The notes below the pieces were generated by a model, which saw only the letters and a list, made by a program, of their open reading frames with translations, was not told the DNA's origin and made no database searches. Position numbers and translations under genes: made by a program. 64,000 nucleotides of DNA from Pseudomonas sp. UYIF39 (GTDB taxonomy: Bacteria > Pseudomonadota > Gammaproteobacteria > Pseudomonadales > Pseudomonadaceae), in the NCBI RefSeq assembly GCF_029963765.1, contig NZ_JALBYU010000025.1, forward strand, positions 19,330-83,329, written 5' to 3'. Shown here in pieces: positions 41,708-50,345 of this stretch; positions within the stretch are counted from its first letter, which is position 1; every line of letters begins with the position of its first letter.

Positions 41708-42133
41708 ATGAACGCTACCCACGAGATCCAGGCCCTGATCGACACCTATCGTCAGGCGGTCATCGCCAAGGATGTCGAGAAACTCATGCCCCTGTATGCC
41801 GAGGACATCGTCTCCTACGACGCGGTCAAGGCCCTGCAATTTCGGGGCAAGGCCGCCTACCGCGCGCATTGGCAGGAATGCATGGAAATGTGCCAGGGCG
41901 CGCACAAGTTCGACTTCGACCATATGAATATCGTGGCAGACGAGCATATCGCCTTCGCCCATTGGCTGGCCCATTGCGGCGGCACCAACGAGAAGGGCGA
42001 AACCCAGGCCTGCTGGATGCGCGTGACCGCCTGCTATCGGCGCGACGATGGGCACTGGCGCATTGTCCATGAGCATTGGTCGGCCCCGTTCGACATGATG
42101 AGCGGCACGGTGCTGTTCAACCTGGAACCCTGA
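41708..42133 (+). CDS. SnoaL/NTF2-like protein (YybH type)
   Basis: A 141-residue cone-shaped alpha+beta protein. The N-terminal helix (EIQALIDTYRQAVIAKDVEK) and LMPLYAEDIVSYDAVKALQF are typical of DUF4440/SnoaL-like proteins, as are WMRVTACYRRDDGHWRIVHE and HWSAPFDM at the end. Such proteins bind small hydrophobic ligands; a few are isomerases. The ATG follows ACGGAGAACCACC. It lies just before the YCII-ECF pair and may be co-transcribed with it. Confidence 0.85.
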   Translation: MNATHEIQALIDTYRQAVIAKDVEKLMPLYAEDIVSYDAVKALQFRGKAAYRAHWQECMEMCQGAHKFDFDHMNIVADEHIAFAHWLAHCGGTNEKGETQACWMRVTACYRRDDGHWRIVHEHWSAPFDMMSGTVLFNLEP

Positions 42134-42180
42134 GCGTCAATCTGCAGCCATAGTTGATCCGTTCGATTCAGGAGAGCCCC

Positions 42181-42531
42181 ATGAAGTATTTATGCCTGGT
42201 CTACAGCAACGAGCACGAGTTGCATTCGCTGCCCGAGAGCCCGAATGACGCTGAATGCATGGCTTACGCCGAGGCGATCCAAGGCAGTGGCCGAATGGTC
42301 GCCGCCGAGGCGCTGGAATCGGTGCAGACCGCGACCACGGTGCGGATGCGCAACGGCAAGATGTCGATCACCGACGGCCCGTTCGCCGAAACCAAGGAGC
42401 AATTGGCCGGCTTTTACCTGATCGATGCCAAAGACCTCAATGAAGCCATCCAGGTCGCCGGCAATATCCCGGCGGCCCGAGTCGGCTGTGTCGAGGTGCG
42501 TCCCGTTCGCCAGTTGAATCCCGGCGCTTGA
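42181..42531 (+). CDS. YCII-related (DGPF) protein, partner of ECF sigma factor
   Basis: A 116-residue dimeric ferredoxin-like protein. It has MKYLCLVYSNEHELHSLPES at the start and SITDGPFAETKEQLAGFYLI near residue 60, containing the DGPF motif. DGPF proteins are genetically tied to ECF42-group sigma factors, as here, where its TGA overlaps the ATG of the sigma gene. The role in signalling is not established. The ATG follows CAGGAGAGCCCC. Confidence 0.9.
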   Translation: MKYLCLVYSNEHELHSLPESPNDAECMAYAEAIQGSGRMVAAEALESVQTATTVRMRNGKMSITDGPFAETKEQLAGFYLIDAKDLNEAIQVAGNIPAARVGCVEVRPVRQLNPGA

Positions 42532-43766
42532 TGTCGGCCGAGTCGGTACGGGCGCGGGTCGAGCAGGTTTACCGCGAAGATTCGCGGCGGATTCTGGCGA
42601 CCCTGATCCGTTTGCTCGGCGATTTTGACCTCGCCGAAGAAGCCTTGCACGAGGCGTTTTTCGTCGCGGTCGAGCGCTGGCAGCGTGACGGTGTGCCGGA
42701 CAATCCGCGTACCTGGCTTGTGTCCACGGGGCGTTTCAAGGCCATTGATGTGTTGCGTCGGCGCGCACGCTTCATCGCGTCGCAACCGATGTTGATCGCT
42801 CAACTGGAGGCGCTGGAGCAGGCCGACTGGAGTGATGAAGACGTGGAAGACGATCGCCTGCGCCTGATCTTCACCTGTTGTCACCCGGCACTCGCGGCGG
42901 ACGCGCAGGTGCCGTTGACGCTGCGCGAAGTCTGCGACCTGACCACGGAAGAAATCGCCCGAGCCTTTCTGTCGGCGCCAGCGACCATCGCCCAGCGCAT
43001 CGTGCGTGCCAAGGCCAAAATCCGTGACGCAAAAATTCCTTATCAAGTGCCGACTCTGGCGGAATTGCCCGAGCGCCTGGACAGCGTGCTGCGGGTGATT
43101 TACCTGGTGTTCAACGAAGGCTATTCCGCGTCCATGGGCGCGGAACTGACCCGTGAAGATTTGACCCGCGAGGCGATTCGGCTCGGTCGTTTGTTGATGG
43201 AACTGCTGCCCGAACCCGAGGTGATGGGGCTGCTGGCGCTGATGCTGTTGCACGAGTCCCGACGCCCGGCCCGGACGTCAGCGAGCGGGGAGTTGATCGT
43301 GCTGGATGAGCAGGACCGTGCGTTGTGGGACGCCGAGATGATTGCTGAAGGTTGCGCACTGGTGGAGCGTGCACTGACAACCCGGCGCTTCGGGCCTTAC
43401 TGCCTGCAAGCGGCGATTGCGGCGTCGCATGCCGAAGCGTCCACGGCGGCGGAAACGGACTGGCTGGAGATTGTGGGTCTGTATGACGTGCTGTTGCGGG
43501 CGGCGCCTTCGCCAGTGATCGAATTGAACCGTGCGGCGGCGATTTCCAAACGGGATGGGCCGTTAGCGGGGCTGACGTTGATTGAAGGGATCCTGGAGCG
43601 GGGTGATTTGCTGGATTACCACTTGGCGCACGCGGCGAGGGCGGAGTTTTGTCGGCAGTTGGGAAGGTTCGAGGAGGCGCGGGCGGCTTATGAACGGGCG
43701 CTTGAGTTGACGCAGCAAGCGCCGGAGCGGCGGTTTATCGAGGCTCGGATCAAGGCATTAAAATAA
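42531..43766 (+). CDS. ECF42-group RNA polymerase sigma factor with C-terminal extension
   Basis: A 411-residue sigma-70 family protein. Region 2 is at about residues 8-75 (VYREDSRRILATLIRLLGDF, then NPRTWLVSTGRFKAIDVLRR). Region 4 is at about residues 115-165 (LRLIFTCCHPALAADAQVPL, then TTEEIARAFLSAPATIAQRI). A long extension of about 230 residues follows, with helical repeats (LDYHLAHAARAEFCRQLGRF) like those of the ECF42 group, where it replaces an anti-sigma factor as the control element. The start overlaps the YCII gene. Target promoters are unknown. Confidence 0.92.
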   Translation: MSAESVRARVEQVYREDSRRILATLIRLLGDFDLAEEALHEAFFVAVERWQRDGVPDNPRTWLVSTGRFKAIDVLRRRARFIASQPMLIAQLEALEQADWSDEDVEDDRLRLIFTCCHPALAADAQVPLTLREVCDLTTEEIARAFLSAPATIAQRIVRAKAKIRDAKIPYQVPTLAELPERLDSVLRVIYLVFNEGYSASMGAELTREDLTREAIRLGRLLMELLPEPEVMGLLALMLLHESRRPARTSASGELIVLDEQDRALWDAEMIAEGCALVERALTTRRFGPYCLQAAIAASHAEASTAAETDWLEIVGLYDVLLRAAPSPVIELNRAAAISKRDGPLAGLTLIEGILERGDLLDYHLAHAARAEFCRQLGRFEEARAAYERALELTQQAPERRFIEARIKALK

Positions 43767-43783
43767 GGTGAATTTGCTGGCCC

Positions 43784-43879
43784 AATCGCGAGCAAGCTCG
43801 CTCCCACAGGGATTGGTGGTGTACACAAATTTTGTGATCGCCGCGATCCACTGTGGGAGCGTGGCTTGCCCGCGATAAG
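43784..43879. repeat. REP doublet with unequal arms
   Basis: Left arm AATCGCGAGCAAGCTCGCTC is of the main family. The right arm CTGTGGGAGCGTGGCTTGCC belongs to the GCTTGCCCGCGAT variant, so the two arms come from different subfamilies. It lies between convergent sigma and LysR genes. Confidence 0.85.
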
Positions 43880-43892
43880 GGCCGAAGGACCT

Positions 43893-44747
43893 TCACTCCA
43901 GCATCTTGCCAAGCAACCAACTCCCCGCCGGCCCTGGCGGATGCAGCCGCGACCACAGCGCATCGACGAACACCGGTTTTGGCCAGCCGCGTACGTCCAG
44001 TTCCTGCAACGTCCCTGGCCCAAACCGCTCCACCAGCCACCGGGGCAACGGCGCCCAGCCGAATCCGCCCTGAGCCATTTCCAGCAGCATCAGATAACTC
44101 GGCGCCGACCAGACGCGCCCCTTCGCACGGCTTTCATACGGATTGACGATCGTCGCCAGACGCAGCTCCCGGTGTTGTTGCAACACGTCTTGATCGATGT
44201 GGTTCAGCGCCGCCAGCGGATGCTCGCGGGACACGAACAGGGCAATCTCGGTCCGTTCTTCCACGGTCGAACTGACCAGGTCCGGCGGGTAGCTGTCTTG
44301 TTTTTCGGCGAAGGCCACATGCGCCCGACCCCGTTGCACCAAGGCCACCAGGTCATCGCACTCGGCGATCAGGCATTCAAGTTCCAGATCTGGATAGCGC
44401 TGCTCGAAGGCACTGAGCGCGGCTTCGAATCGGTCGGACTGATACGTGTCGGAAATCGCCACGGTCAGTTTTGGCTCGACCCCTTGGGACAGTTGGCTGG
44501 CGGTCATTTCCAGTCGGCTGGTGGCGGCCAGAATGTCCTCGGCCCGTTGCAGCATCACGTGCCCGGCCGGGGTCAGGCTCGGTTTGCGGCTGCTGCGGTC
44601 GAACAGAGTCAGGTTCAAGTCGATTTCAAGGCTGGCCACGGCGGCGCTGATGGTCGACTGACTGCGGCCCAATTTGCGCGCCGCGGCGGAAAACGAGCCT
44701 TGAGTCGCTGCCTGAACGAAGGCCTGCAACACTTCTTGAGAGGCCAT
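43893..44747 (-). CDS. LysR family regulator of the adjacent PACE gene
   Basis: A 284-residue LysR protein. The helix-turn-helix is at about residues 4-60 (GSFSAAARKLGRSQSTISAA), and the effector domain begins near residue 90 (PKLTVAISDTYQSDRFEAAL). It is divergent from a PACE efflux gene, the standard arrangement for these regulators. The fragment at 33910-34278 is a paralogue of this gene. Confidence 0.92.
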   Translation of the reverse strand: MASQEVLQAFVQAATQGSFSAAARKLGRSQSTISAAVASLEIDLNLTLFDRSSRKPSLTPAGHVMLQRAEDILAATSRLEMTASQLSQGVEPKLTVAISDTYQSDRFEAALSAFEQRYPDLELECLIAECDDLVALVQRGRAHVAFAEKQDSYPPDLVSSTVEERTEIALFVSREHPLAALNHIDQDVLQQHRELRLATIVNPYESRAKGRVWSAPSYLMLLEMAQGGFGWAPLPRWLVERFGPGTLQELDVRGWPKPVFVDALWSRLHPPGPAGSWLLGKMLE

Positions 44748-44837
44748 GAACTATCGCCTTGATCGATGGTTATTGGTTATGAAGTATCGGTTTTAAGAAG
44801 GATCATGGCAACCACAGTCACTCAGAGGAGTCTGGCC

Positions 44838-45275
44838 ATGAGCGCCAACAAATCCATCACTGAACGTATTTTCCAGGCCATTGGTTTCGAATTGTTGGCC
44901 ATCCTGATCTGTACCCCGTTGCTGGCGTGGATCATGGACAAACCGATGCTCGACATGGGCGTCGTGACCATGGCTATCGCGGCACTTGCCCTGGCCTGGA
45001 ACGTGGTCTTCAACGGATTGTTCGACCGTGCGCTCAAACACTACGACATCGTGCACAACGCGTGGGTACGCGTTGTCCATGCGTTGCTGTTTGAAGGCGG
45101 TCTGGTCGCGGTGGGTGTGCCGTTGATTGCCTGGTGGTTGAAAGTGAGCCTGTGGCAAGCGTTCCTGCTGGACATCGGCGTGTTGCTGTTTTTCCTGCCC
45201 TACACCTACGTTTACCACTGGGTGTATGACGTGGTGCGCGAGCGGGTGGTGATGCGCCGGTCTTACGAAGCTTAA
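44838..45275 (+). CDS. PACE family multidrug/biocide efflux transporter
   Basis: A 145-residue inner-membrane protein with two bacterial transmembrane pair domains (about residues 8-65 and 70-135). The first starts SITERIFQAIGFELLAILIC, the second VRVVHALLFEGGLVAVGVPL. PACE pumps such as AceI export chlorhexidine, acriflavine and short diamines. The ATG at 44838 follows AGAGGAGTCTGGCC; upstream in-frame starts lack this. The divergent LysR gene is the likely regulator. Confidence 0.92.
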   Translation: MSANKSITERIFQAIGFELLAILICTPLLAWIMDKPMLDMGVVTMAIAALALAWNVVFNGLFDRALKHYDIVHNAWVRVVHALLFEGGLVAVGVPLIAWWLKVSLWQAFLLDIGVLLFFLPYTYVYHWVYDVVRERVVMRRSYEA

Positions 45276-45279
45276 AAGC

Positions 45280-45370
45280 AAAGATCGCAGCCTCGTTTCA
45301 CTCGACAGCTCCTACAGGGATCGCATTCCAATGTAGGAGCTGTCGAGTGAAACGAGGCTGCGATCTTTTG
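45280..45370. repeat. Long inverted repeat, AAAGATCGCAGCCTCG family, copy 3
   Basis: AAAGATCGCAGCCTCGTTTC... and complement, between the convergent stops of the PACE gene (45275) and the SDR gene (45384). Same TTTCACTCG variant as copy 2. Confidence 0.92.
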
Positions 45371-45383
45371 ATCTTGATGGCGT

Positions 45384-46142
45384 TTACAAAAACATCCCGC
45401 CCGACGCTTCGACGCGCTGGCCGTTGATCCACTGACTGCCCGGCGCCAAAAGCAGCGCAATCGCGCCACCAATGTCATCCGGCTGACCAACGCGCCCCAA
45501 CGCGGTATTGCCGGCGACATAGCTGTTCACGTCGCTGTTATCACGCACCGTGCCGCCGCCGAAATCGGTTTCAATCGCGCCAGGCGCCAGGGTGTTCACG
45601 GAAATACCGCGTGCACCGAGTTCTTTGGCCTGATAACGCGTCAGCACTTCCATCGCGCCTTTCATCGCCGCGTAAGCGCCGTAACCCGGCAAGCTGAAGC
45701 GGGTCAGACCGCTGGAAACGTTGAGGATACGGCCACCGTCAGCCATCAGCGGCAGCAGGTTCTGGGTGAGGAAGAACGGCCCCTTCAGATGGATGTTCAT
45801 CAGCAAGTCGAACTGGGCGACGGTGGTGTCAACGAAGGTCGCATTCAGGCCGATGCCGGCGTTGTTGAGCAAAAAGTCGAAATGCTCGCGATCAAAACGG
45901 CTGCGCAATACATCCGCGACCTGCGTGGCGAAATCTGCGAAGCCTTCACTCTGACTAACGTCCAGTTGCAGCATGACGGCGCGACCGCCGAGGCTTTCGA
46001 TTTCTGTGATCAGTGCTTGTGCCTCTTCGGCGCGGCTGTTGTAGGTGCCGATGACGTCGATGCCTTGGGCTGCCAGATGCAGGGCTGCGTTTTTGCCAAG
46101 GCCGCGGCTAGCGCCGGTGATCAGTGCGATTTTACGGTTCAT
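45384..46142 (-). CDS. SDR family oxidoreductase
   Basis: A 252-residue classical short-chain dehydrogenase. The cofactor motif is TGASRGLGKNAALHLA near residues 9-24, NNAG is near residue 90 (FLLNNAGIGLNATFVD), and the catalytic Tyr/Lys pair lies in GYGAYAAMKGAMEVLTRY near residue 155, giving YxxxK. Absence of a basic residue pattern for NADPH makes the cofactor uncertain. It is divergent from a LysR gene that probably controls it. Substrate unknown. Confidence 0.92.
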   Translation of the reverse strand: MNRKIALITGASRGLGKNAALHLAAQGIDVIGTYNSRAEEAQALITEIESLGGRAVMLQLDVSQSEGFADFATQVADVLRSRFDREHFDFLLNNAGIGLNATFVDTTVAQFDLLMNIHLKGPFFLTQNLLPLMADGGRILNVSSGLTRFSLPGYGAYAAMKGAMEVLTRYQAKELGARGISVNTLAPGAIETDFGGGTVRDNSDVNSYVAGNTALGRVGQPDDIGGAIALLLAPGSQWINGQRVEASGGMFL

Positions 46143-46263
46143 GGGACTTCCTCAAGGAGCAGTGGGTGATGACGTGGAGGAAGTTTATTTATCCGTCCTG
46201 AAGTGATAAACAGGCTGAAATCGGAATCACTGGTCGGTTAATCCGAACAATAAAGGTCGGCCC

Positions 46264-47166
46264 ATGAACAAGCTGGAACTGCTGCGTACCTTCGTTCGCG
46301 TCACCGAGATGTCGAGTTTTACCCTTGCCGGTGAAAGCCTGGGTTTGCCCAGATCCACCGTGTCCGAGCACGTCCAGGCCCTCGAAATGCTGGTCGGCAC
46401 GCGGTTACTGCAACGCACCACGCGCAAGGTTCAAGCGACTCAGGACGGCCTGGTGTTGTACGAGCGCAGCAAGGACTTGCTGTCGCACATGGACGAAATC
46501 GAAGTGCTGTTCCGTCAGGACGAAGCGTCGCTCGTTGGGCGGATTCGCATCGACATGCCGAACATTCTGGCCCGTCGGGTGGTGATGCCGCGTCTGCCCG
46601 AGTTCATGGCTCAGCACCCCAATCTCGAGCTGGAAATCAGCAGCACCGACCGCCGGGTCGATTTGCTCAGCGAAGGGTTTGATTGCGTGGTGCGAGTCGG
46701 CGCGCAGCCGGATCAATCGGTGGTCGCGCGTCACTTGTGCGATTTCACCATGGTCAACTGCGCCAGCCCCGAGTATCTGCAGCGTTATGGCGTGCCTGAA
46801 CGGCTCGAAGACCTGACGCAGCATCGACTGGTCCATTACGTCGGCGTATTGGGTTCACGGTCGGAGGGCTTTGTGTACGAGCAAGAGGGCAAGCTGCATC
46901 GAGTGCCGATGGCGGGCAGCATCACGGTCAACAGCACCGATTGTTACGAATCGGCGTGTCTGGGCGGTTTTGGTTTGATCCAGGCGCCGCTGATGGGCAT
47001 GCAACCCCACCTGCTCAGCGGCGAGTTGGTGGCGGTGCTGCCGCAATTCAATGCGCCATCCATGGAGGTTTCGCTGCTCTACGCCCGGCAACGGCATTTG
47101 CCGTTGCGGGTGAGAGCATTTATGGATTGGTTGGGGCAGGTGATCCAGTCAACCACCGGACCTTAG
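46264..47166 (+). CDS. LysR family transcriptional regulator
   Basis: A 300-residue regulator of the CrgA/AaeR-like subgroup. The helix-turn-helix is at about residues 6-62 (SSFTLAGESLGLPRSTVSEH). The effector domain is from about residue 90 (GRIRIDMPNILARRVVMPRL). It is divergent from the SDR gene with about 120 bases between. Its stop overlaps the pit gene stop on the other strand by four bases. Confidence 0.92.
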   Translation: MNKLELLRTFVRVTEMSSFTLAGESLGLPRSTVSEHVQALEMLVGTRLLQRTTRKVQATQDGLVLYERSKDLLSHMDEIEVLFRQDEASLVGRIRIDMPNILARRVVMPRLPEFMAQHPNLELEISSTDRRVDLLSEGFDCVVRVGAQPDQSVVARHLCDFTMVNCASPEYLQRYGVPERLEDLTQHRLVHYVGVLGSRSEGFVYEQEGKLHRVPMAGSITVNSTDCYESACLGGFGLIQAPLMGMQPHLLSGELVAVLPQFNAPSMEVSLLYARQRHLPLRVRAFMDWLGQVIQSTTGP

Positions 47167-48776
47167 AACAGCTTGGTGAAGAGCCAATACAAACTGCCCG
47201 ACAACAGAATCGCCGCCGGCAAAGTCAGCACCCAAGCCATCAGCAGGTTGCGGATGGTCTTCGTCTGCAAGCCGCCGCCGTTGGCGACCATGGTCCCGGC
47301 CACCCCCGAAGACAGTACGTGTGTGGTCGACACCGGCAGGCCGAACATGTCCGCCGCGCTGATGGTCAGCATCGCGACGGTTTCCGCTGAGGCGCCTTGC
47401 GCATAAGTCAGGTGGGTCTTGCCGATTTTCTCGCCGACGGTCACCACGATGCGTTTCCAGCCGACCATGGTGCCCAGCCCCAGGGCGATGGCCACCGCGA
47501 TTTTCACCCACAGCGGAATGAACCGCGTGGCGTTGTCGATCTGCTGCTTGAACAGTTGCAGTTTGCCTGTGGTATCGGCGTCGAAGTTGCCGACCTTGTT
47601 TTTGTCCATCAGGCGAATGGTTTCGCTGGTCAGGTACATGTCGTTACGCACGTTGCCCATGGCCTCGGCCGGGACTTTCGAGAGCGAGCCGTAGCCCTTC
47701 ACTTCGTTCCCGATATTGCCGGTCAGCGCGGCGAGGGCGGGGATCAGTTGTGGTGAGGCTTCCTTGCTGCGCATGTATTCGGACAACACCGCGCGAGGAT
47801 CGGCGGGCGCCGGCAGCGGCGCACTTTTGACCAGCGCTTGCTGGGTGACTTCGGCCACGGCGGCAAACTGCAGCGCCTGGTCCGCCGGCATGGTGCGGTT
47901 CAGCGCGTAAGCCATCGGCAGCGTGCCGACCAGAATCAGCATGATCAGGCCCATGCCTTTCTGGCCGTCGTTGGAACCGTGGGCGAAGGACACGCCGGTG
48001 CAAGTCAGGATCAACAGGCCGCGAATCCACCACGGCGGCGGAGTGTCGCCCTTCGGTGCTTTGTACAGCGCACGATTCTTGACGAAAGCACGCAAGGCCA
48101 ACAGCAACAGCGCGGCAAACACGAAGCCGATCAGCGGCGACAGCAACAGCGCGTAACCGACTTTGGTTGCCTGCGCCCAGTCCACACCGCTGGTGCCGTC
48201 GCGACCGTGCATCAGGGCATTGGCCACGCCGACACCGATGATCGAGCCAATCAGGGTGTGCGACGAAGACGCCGGCAAGCCCAGCCACCACGTGCCGAGG
48301 TTCCAAAGGATCGCGGCGATCAACAGGGCGAAGATCATCGCGAAACCGGCCGAGGAACCGACTTGCAGAATCAGCTCCACCGGCAGCAGGGCGATGATGC
48401 CGAACGCTACCGCGCCGCTGGACAGCAGCACCCCGAGGAAGTTGAAGAACCCGGACCAGGCCACCGCGAAATTCGGCGGCAAGGAATTGGTGTAAATCAC
48501 CGTGGCCACGGCGTTGGCGGTGTCGTGGAAACCGTTGACGAATTCAAAACCGAGGGCAATCAGCAGCGCCACGCCTAACAGCAGAAACGGCGTCCAGGTG
48601 GTCACCACGGTGCCGAGTTCGTTCATGTCGTGCATCAGGCTGTAGGCGGTGAACAACAGCCCGCTGCCCAGCACCGCGAAGAAAATCACGATGGTCAGCA
48701 GGCCGGGCTTTTGATCGAGTTGCGATTTGGTGCTACTGGTGGGCGCCTGGGCGGCGGTGAAGGAAGGAGTAGCCAT
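47163..48776 (-). CDS. pitA: PiT family low-affinity inorganic phosphate transporter
   Basis: A 537-residue inner-membrane symporter of metal-phosphate. The two PiT signatures are GFEFVNGFHDTANAVATVIY near residue 65 and the C-terminal SAADMFGLPVSTTHVLSSGV near residue 470. A further SSSHTLIGSIIGVGVANALM lies near residue 180 and GSNDGQKGMGLIMLILVG near residue 280. The ATG at 48776 has AGGA nine bases upstream; an in-frame TTG lies at 48785. It has no adjacent DUF47 (PitR) gene. Confidence 0.92.
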   Translation of the reverse strand: MATPSFTAAQAPTSSTKSQLDQKPGLLTIVIFFAVLGSGLLFTAYSLMHDMNELGTVVTTWTPFLLLGVALLIALGFEFVNGFHDTANAVATVIYTNSLPPNFAVAWSGFFNFLGVLLSSGAVAFGIIALLPVELILQVGSSAGFAMIFALLIAAILWNLGTWWLGLPASSSHTLIGSIIGVGVANALMHGRDGTSGVDWAQATKVGYALLLSPLIGFVFAALLLLALRAFVKNRALYKAPKGDTPPPWWIRGLLILTCTGVSFAHGSNDGQKGMGLIMLILVGTLPMAYALNRTMPADQALQFAAVAEVTQQALVKSAPLPAPADPRAVLSEYMRSKEASPQLIPALAALTGNIGNEVKGYGSLSKVPAEAMGNVRNDMYLTSETIRLMDKNKVGNFDADTTGKLQLFKQQIDNATRFIPLWVKIAVAIALGLGTMVGWKRIVVTVGEKIGKTHLTYAQGASAETVAMLTISAADMFGLPVSTTHVLSSGVAGTMVANGGGLQTKTIRNLLMAWVLTLPAAILLSGSLYWLFTKLF

Positions 48777-48895
48777 GACGGACAATCCTGAGGGGAGAAG
48801 GGGTGTCGCCCATGATCGTTGCTGAATGTGACAGGGAGGCAGCGTTGGGTCAGTGTTTTGGGTTTTCCCGGGCCGTTGATCCGAATGCAGTACCT

Positions 48896-49030
48896 GTGGC
48901 GAGGGGGCTTGCCCCCGTTGGGTCGCGAAGCGGCCCCCAGCATTCTTTCAGTTACATCGTGTTTGCAGGTTTACGACTGCTGCGCAGCCGGACGGGGCGG
49001 TGCGGCGTTCCGACAAGCCCCCTCGCCACA
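48896..49030. repeat. Long inverted repeat, GTGGCGAGGGGGCTTGCCCC family, copy 2
   Basis: Outer arms GTGGCGAGGGGGCTTGCCCC and complement. Inside are GGTCGCGAAGCGGCCCCC and GACTGCTGCGCAGCCGGACG. Related to 24461-24590 and 63141-63272. It separates the divergent-looking 5' end of pitA from the 3' end of the CorA-type gene. Confidence 0.88.
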
Positions 49031-49052
49031 GTGAATCGACGGCGTTCCGAGA

Positions 49053-50075
49053 TTAGTAATCCTGGCGCTTACGAAACGCCCAACGCCCGGCGATCACGGT
49101 AAACGTCGCGACCAACGCCACCAGAATCCAGAACCCTTGCGGGTCGCCGGAAAGCGGCACCCCTCCGACGTTCATGCCAAAGAACCCGGCGATGATGTTG
49201 ATCGGCAACGCCAGGACCGTGACCACGGTCAGGGTGAACAATGTGCGGTTGCTCTGTTCGTTGAGGTTGGCGGCGATTTCTTCCTGCAACAGCTTGATCC
49301 GTTCGCCCAGCGCCGTGAGGTCGTTAATGATCAGCGCGAACTCCTCGGTGGACTTGCGCAGCTCCTTGACGTCTTCCTTCTGCAACCACTGCGGCGGGCG
49401 ATTGAGCAGGCGCAGCAACGAGCCCGGTTCCAGCGCCAACAAGCGTTGCAGGCGCACCAGCACCCGTCGGTTTGCACCCAGCTCAGCCCGGTTGGTCGAC
49501 AGCCGCGAGGACAGCAACTGATCTTCGATCTGATCGACACTGAGGCTGGTCTTGCGCACGATCTGGGTCAGCACTTCGCCCTGATCGCGCAGCAGATGCA
49601 CCAGCAATTCCAGCGGCGAACGAAAGCACTCACCGGCCTTCACCGACGAACGCAACTTGTCCACCGAATGCAGCGGTTGCAGTCGCGCGCTGACGATCAG
49701 CCGACTGCGGGCGCAGACCCACAGCGTCGAGACATCCGAGGAGACCATGCTGCTGAGGTTGAACACCACGTCGTTGACCACCGCCAGCAACGCCGAATCC
49801 ACATGCTCGATGCGCGTCGAACGGGAGCCCTCGTGCAGCGCTTCGAAAAATTCGTCGGGCAATTCCAGATGGCTTTTCATCCAGCGTTCGCATGCGGCGT
49901 GGGCCAGATTCAGGTGCAGCCAGAGAAATTCGTCGTTGTCGCCAGGTTGTTGCAGGCACTGCAACGCCTTGGCGGAATCGAGCTCCCGGCCGCGCTCACC
50001 GGGGCGGAAACTGAAACCGTACAGCAGACCGAACAGGTCCGTGTCGCGATGACTTTGGTCGATGCTGTGGTTCAT
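49053..50075 (-). CDS. CorA/ZntB family divalent cation transporter
   Basis: A 340-residue protein with a large soluble N-terminal funnel domain and two C-terminal membrane helices. The signature GMN is seen in IAGFFGMNVGGVPL near residue 300, between the helices LFTLTVVTVLALPINI and FWILVALVATFTVIAG. The family moves Mg, Co or Zn ions. The GMNVGG form with the preceding sequence is closer to ZntB than to CorA. GTG at 50114 is an alternative start; the ATG at 50075 (MNHSIDQSHRD) is used here. Confidence 0.88.
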   Translation of the reverse strand: MNHSIDQSHRDTDLFGLLYGFSFRPGERGRELDSAKALQCLQQPGDNDEFLWLHLNLAHAACERWMKSHLELPDEFFEALHEGSRSTRIEHVDSALLAVVNDVVFNLSSMVSSDVSTLWVCARSRLIVSARLQPLHSVDKLRSSVKAGECFRSPLELLVHLLRDQGEVLTQIVRKTSLSVDQIEDQLLSSRLSTNRAELGANRRVLVRLQRLLALEPGSLLRLLNRPPQWLQKEDVKELRKSTEEFALIINDLTALGERIKLLQEEIAANLNEQSNRTLFTLTVVTVLALPINIIAGFFGMNVGGVPLSGDPQGFWILVALVATFTVIAGRWAFRKRQDY

Positions 50076-50345
50076 GAGGTCTCGCTGTGAGGAGGCGCCT
50101 GTCGCGGGTTTCACAGGTTCACTTGAGCCGCATCATCGCAAGGGGGTTTGACGGTTTTGTGACATCGGCGGTGGCTAAATAGTGGCGCTACCGACGGTCG
50201 GAATTGATTCAAGAACCGCTCTGGCCCGCCGATCTCGCTTAAGTCAATTTGCGGGGCTTCGCCTAGCCAAGTTTCAGACAGGGATGTCCGGACACCTTTC
50301 ACGCCGGATCGCGGCGTGTTTCATCCTTGTCGTGAGTATCACTCG

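Noticed and set aside
48777..48893. Pho box upstream of pitA
   Set aside because: Only one CTGTCAC-like half-site is seen on the minus strand, without the second repeat at 11-base spacing.
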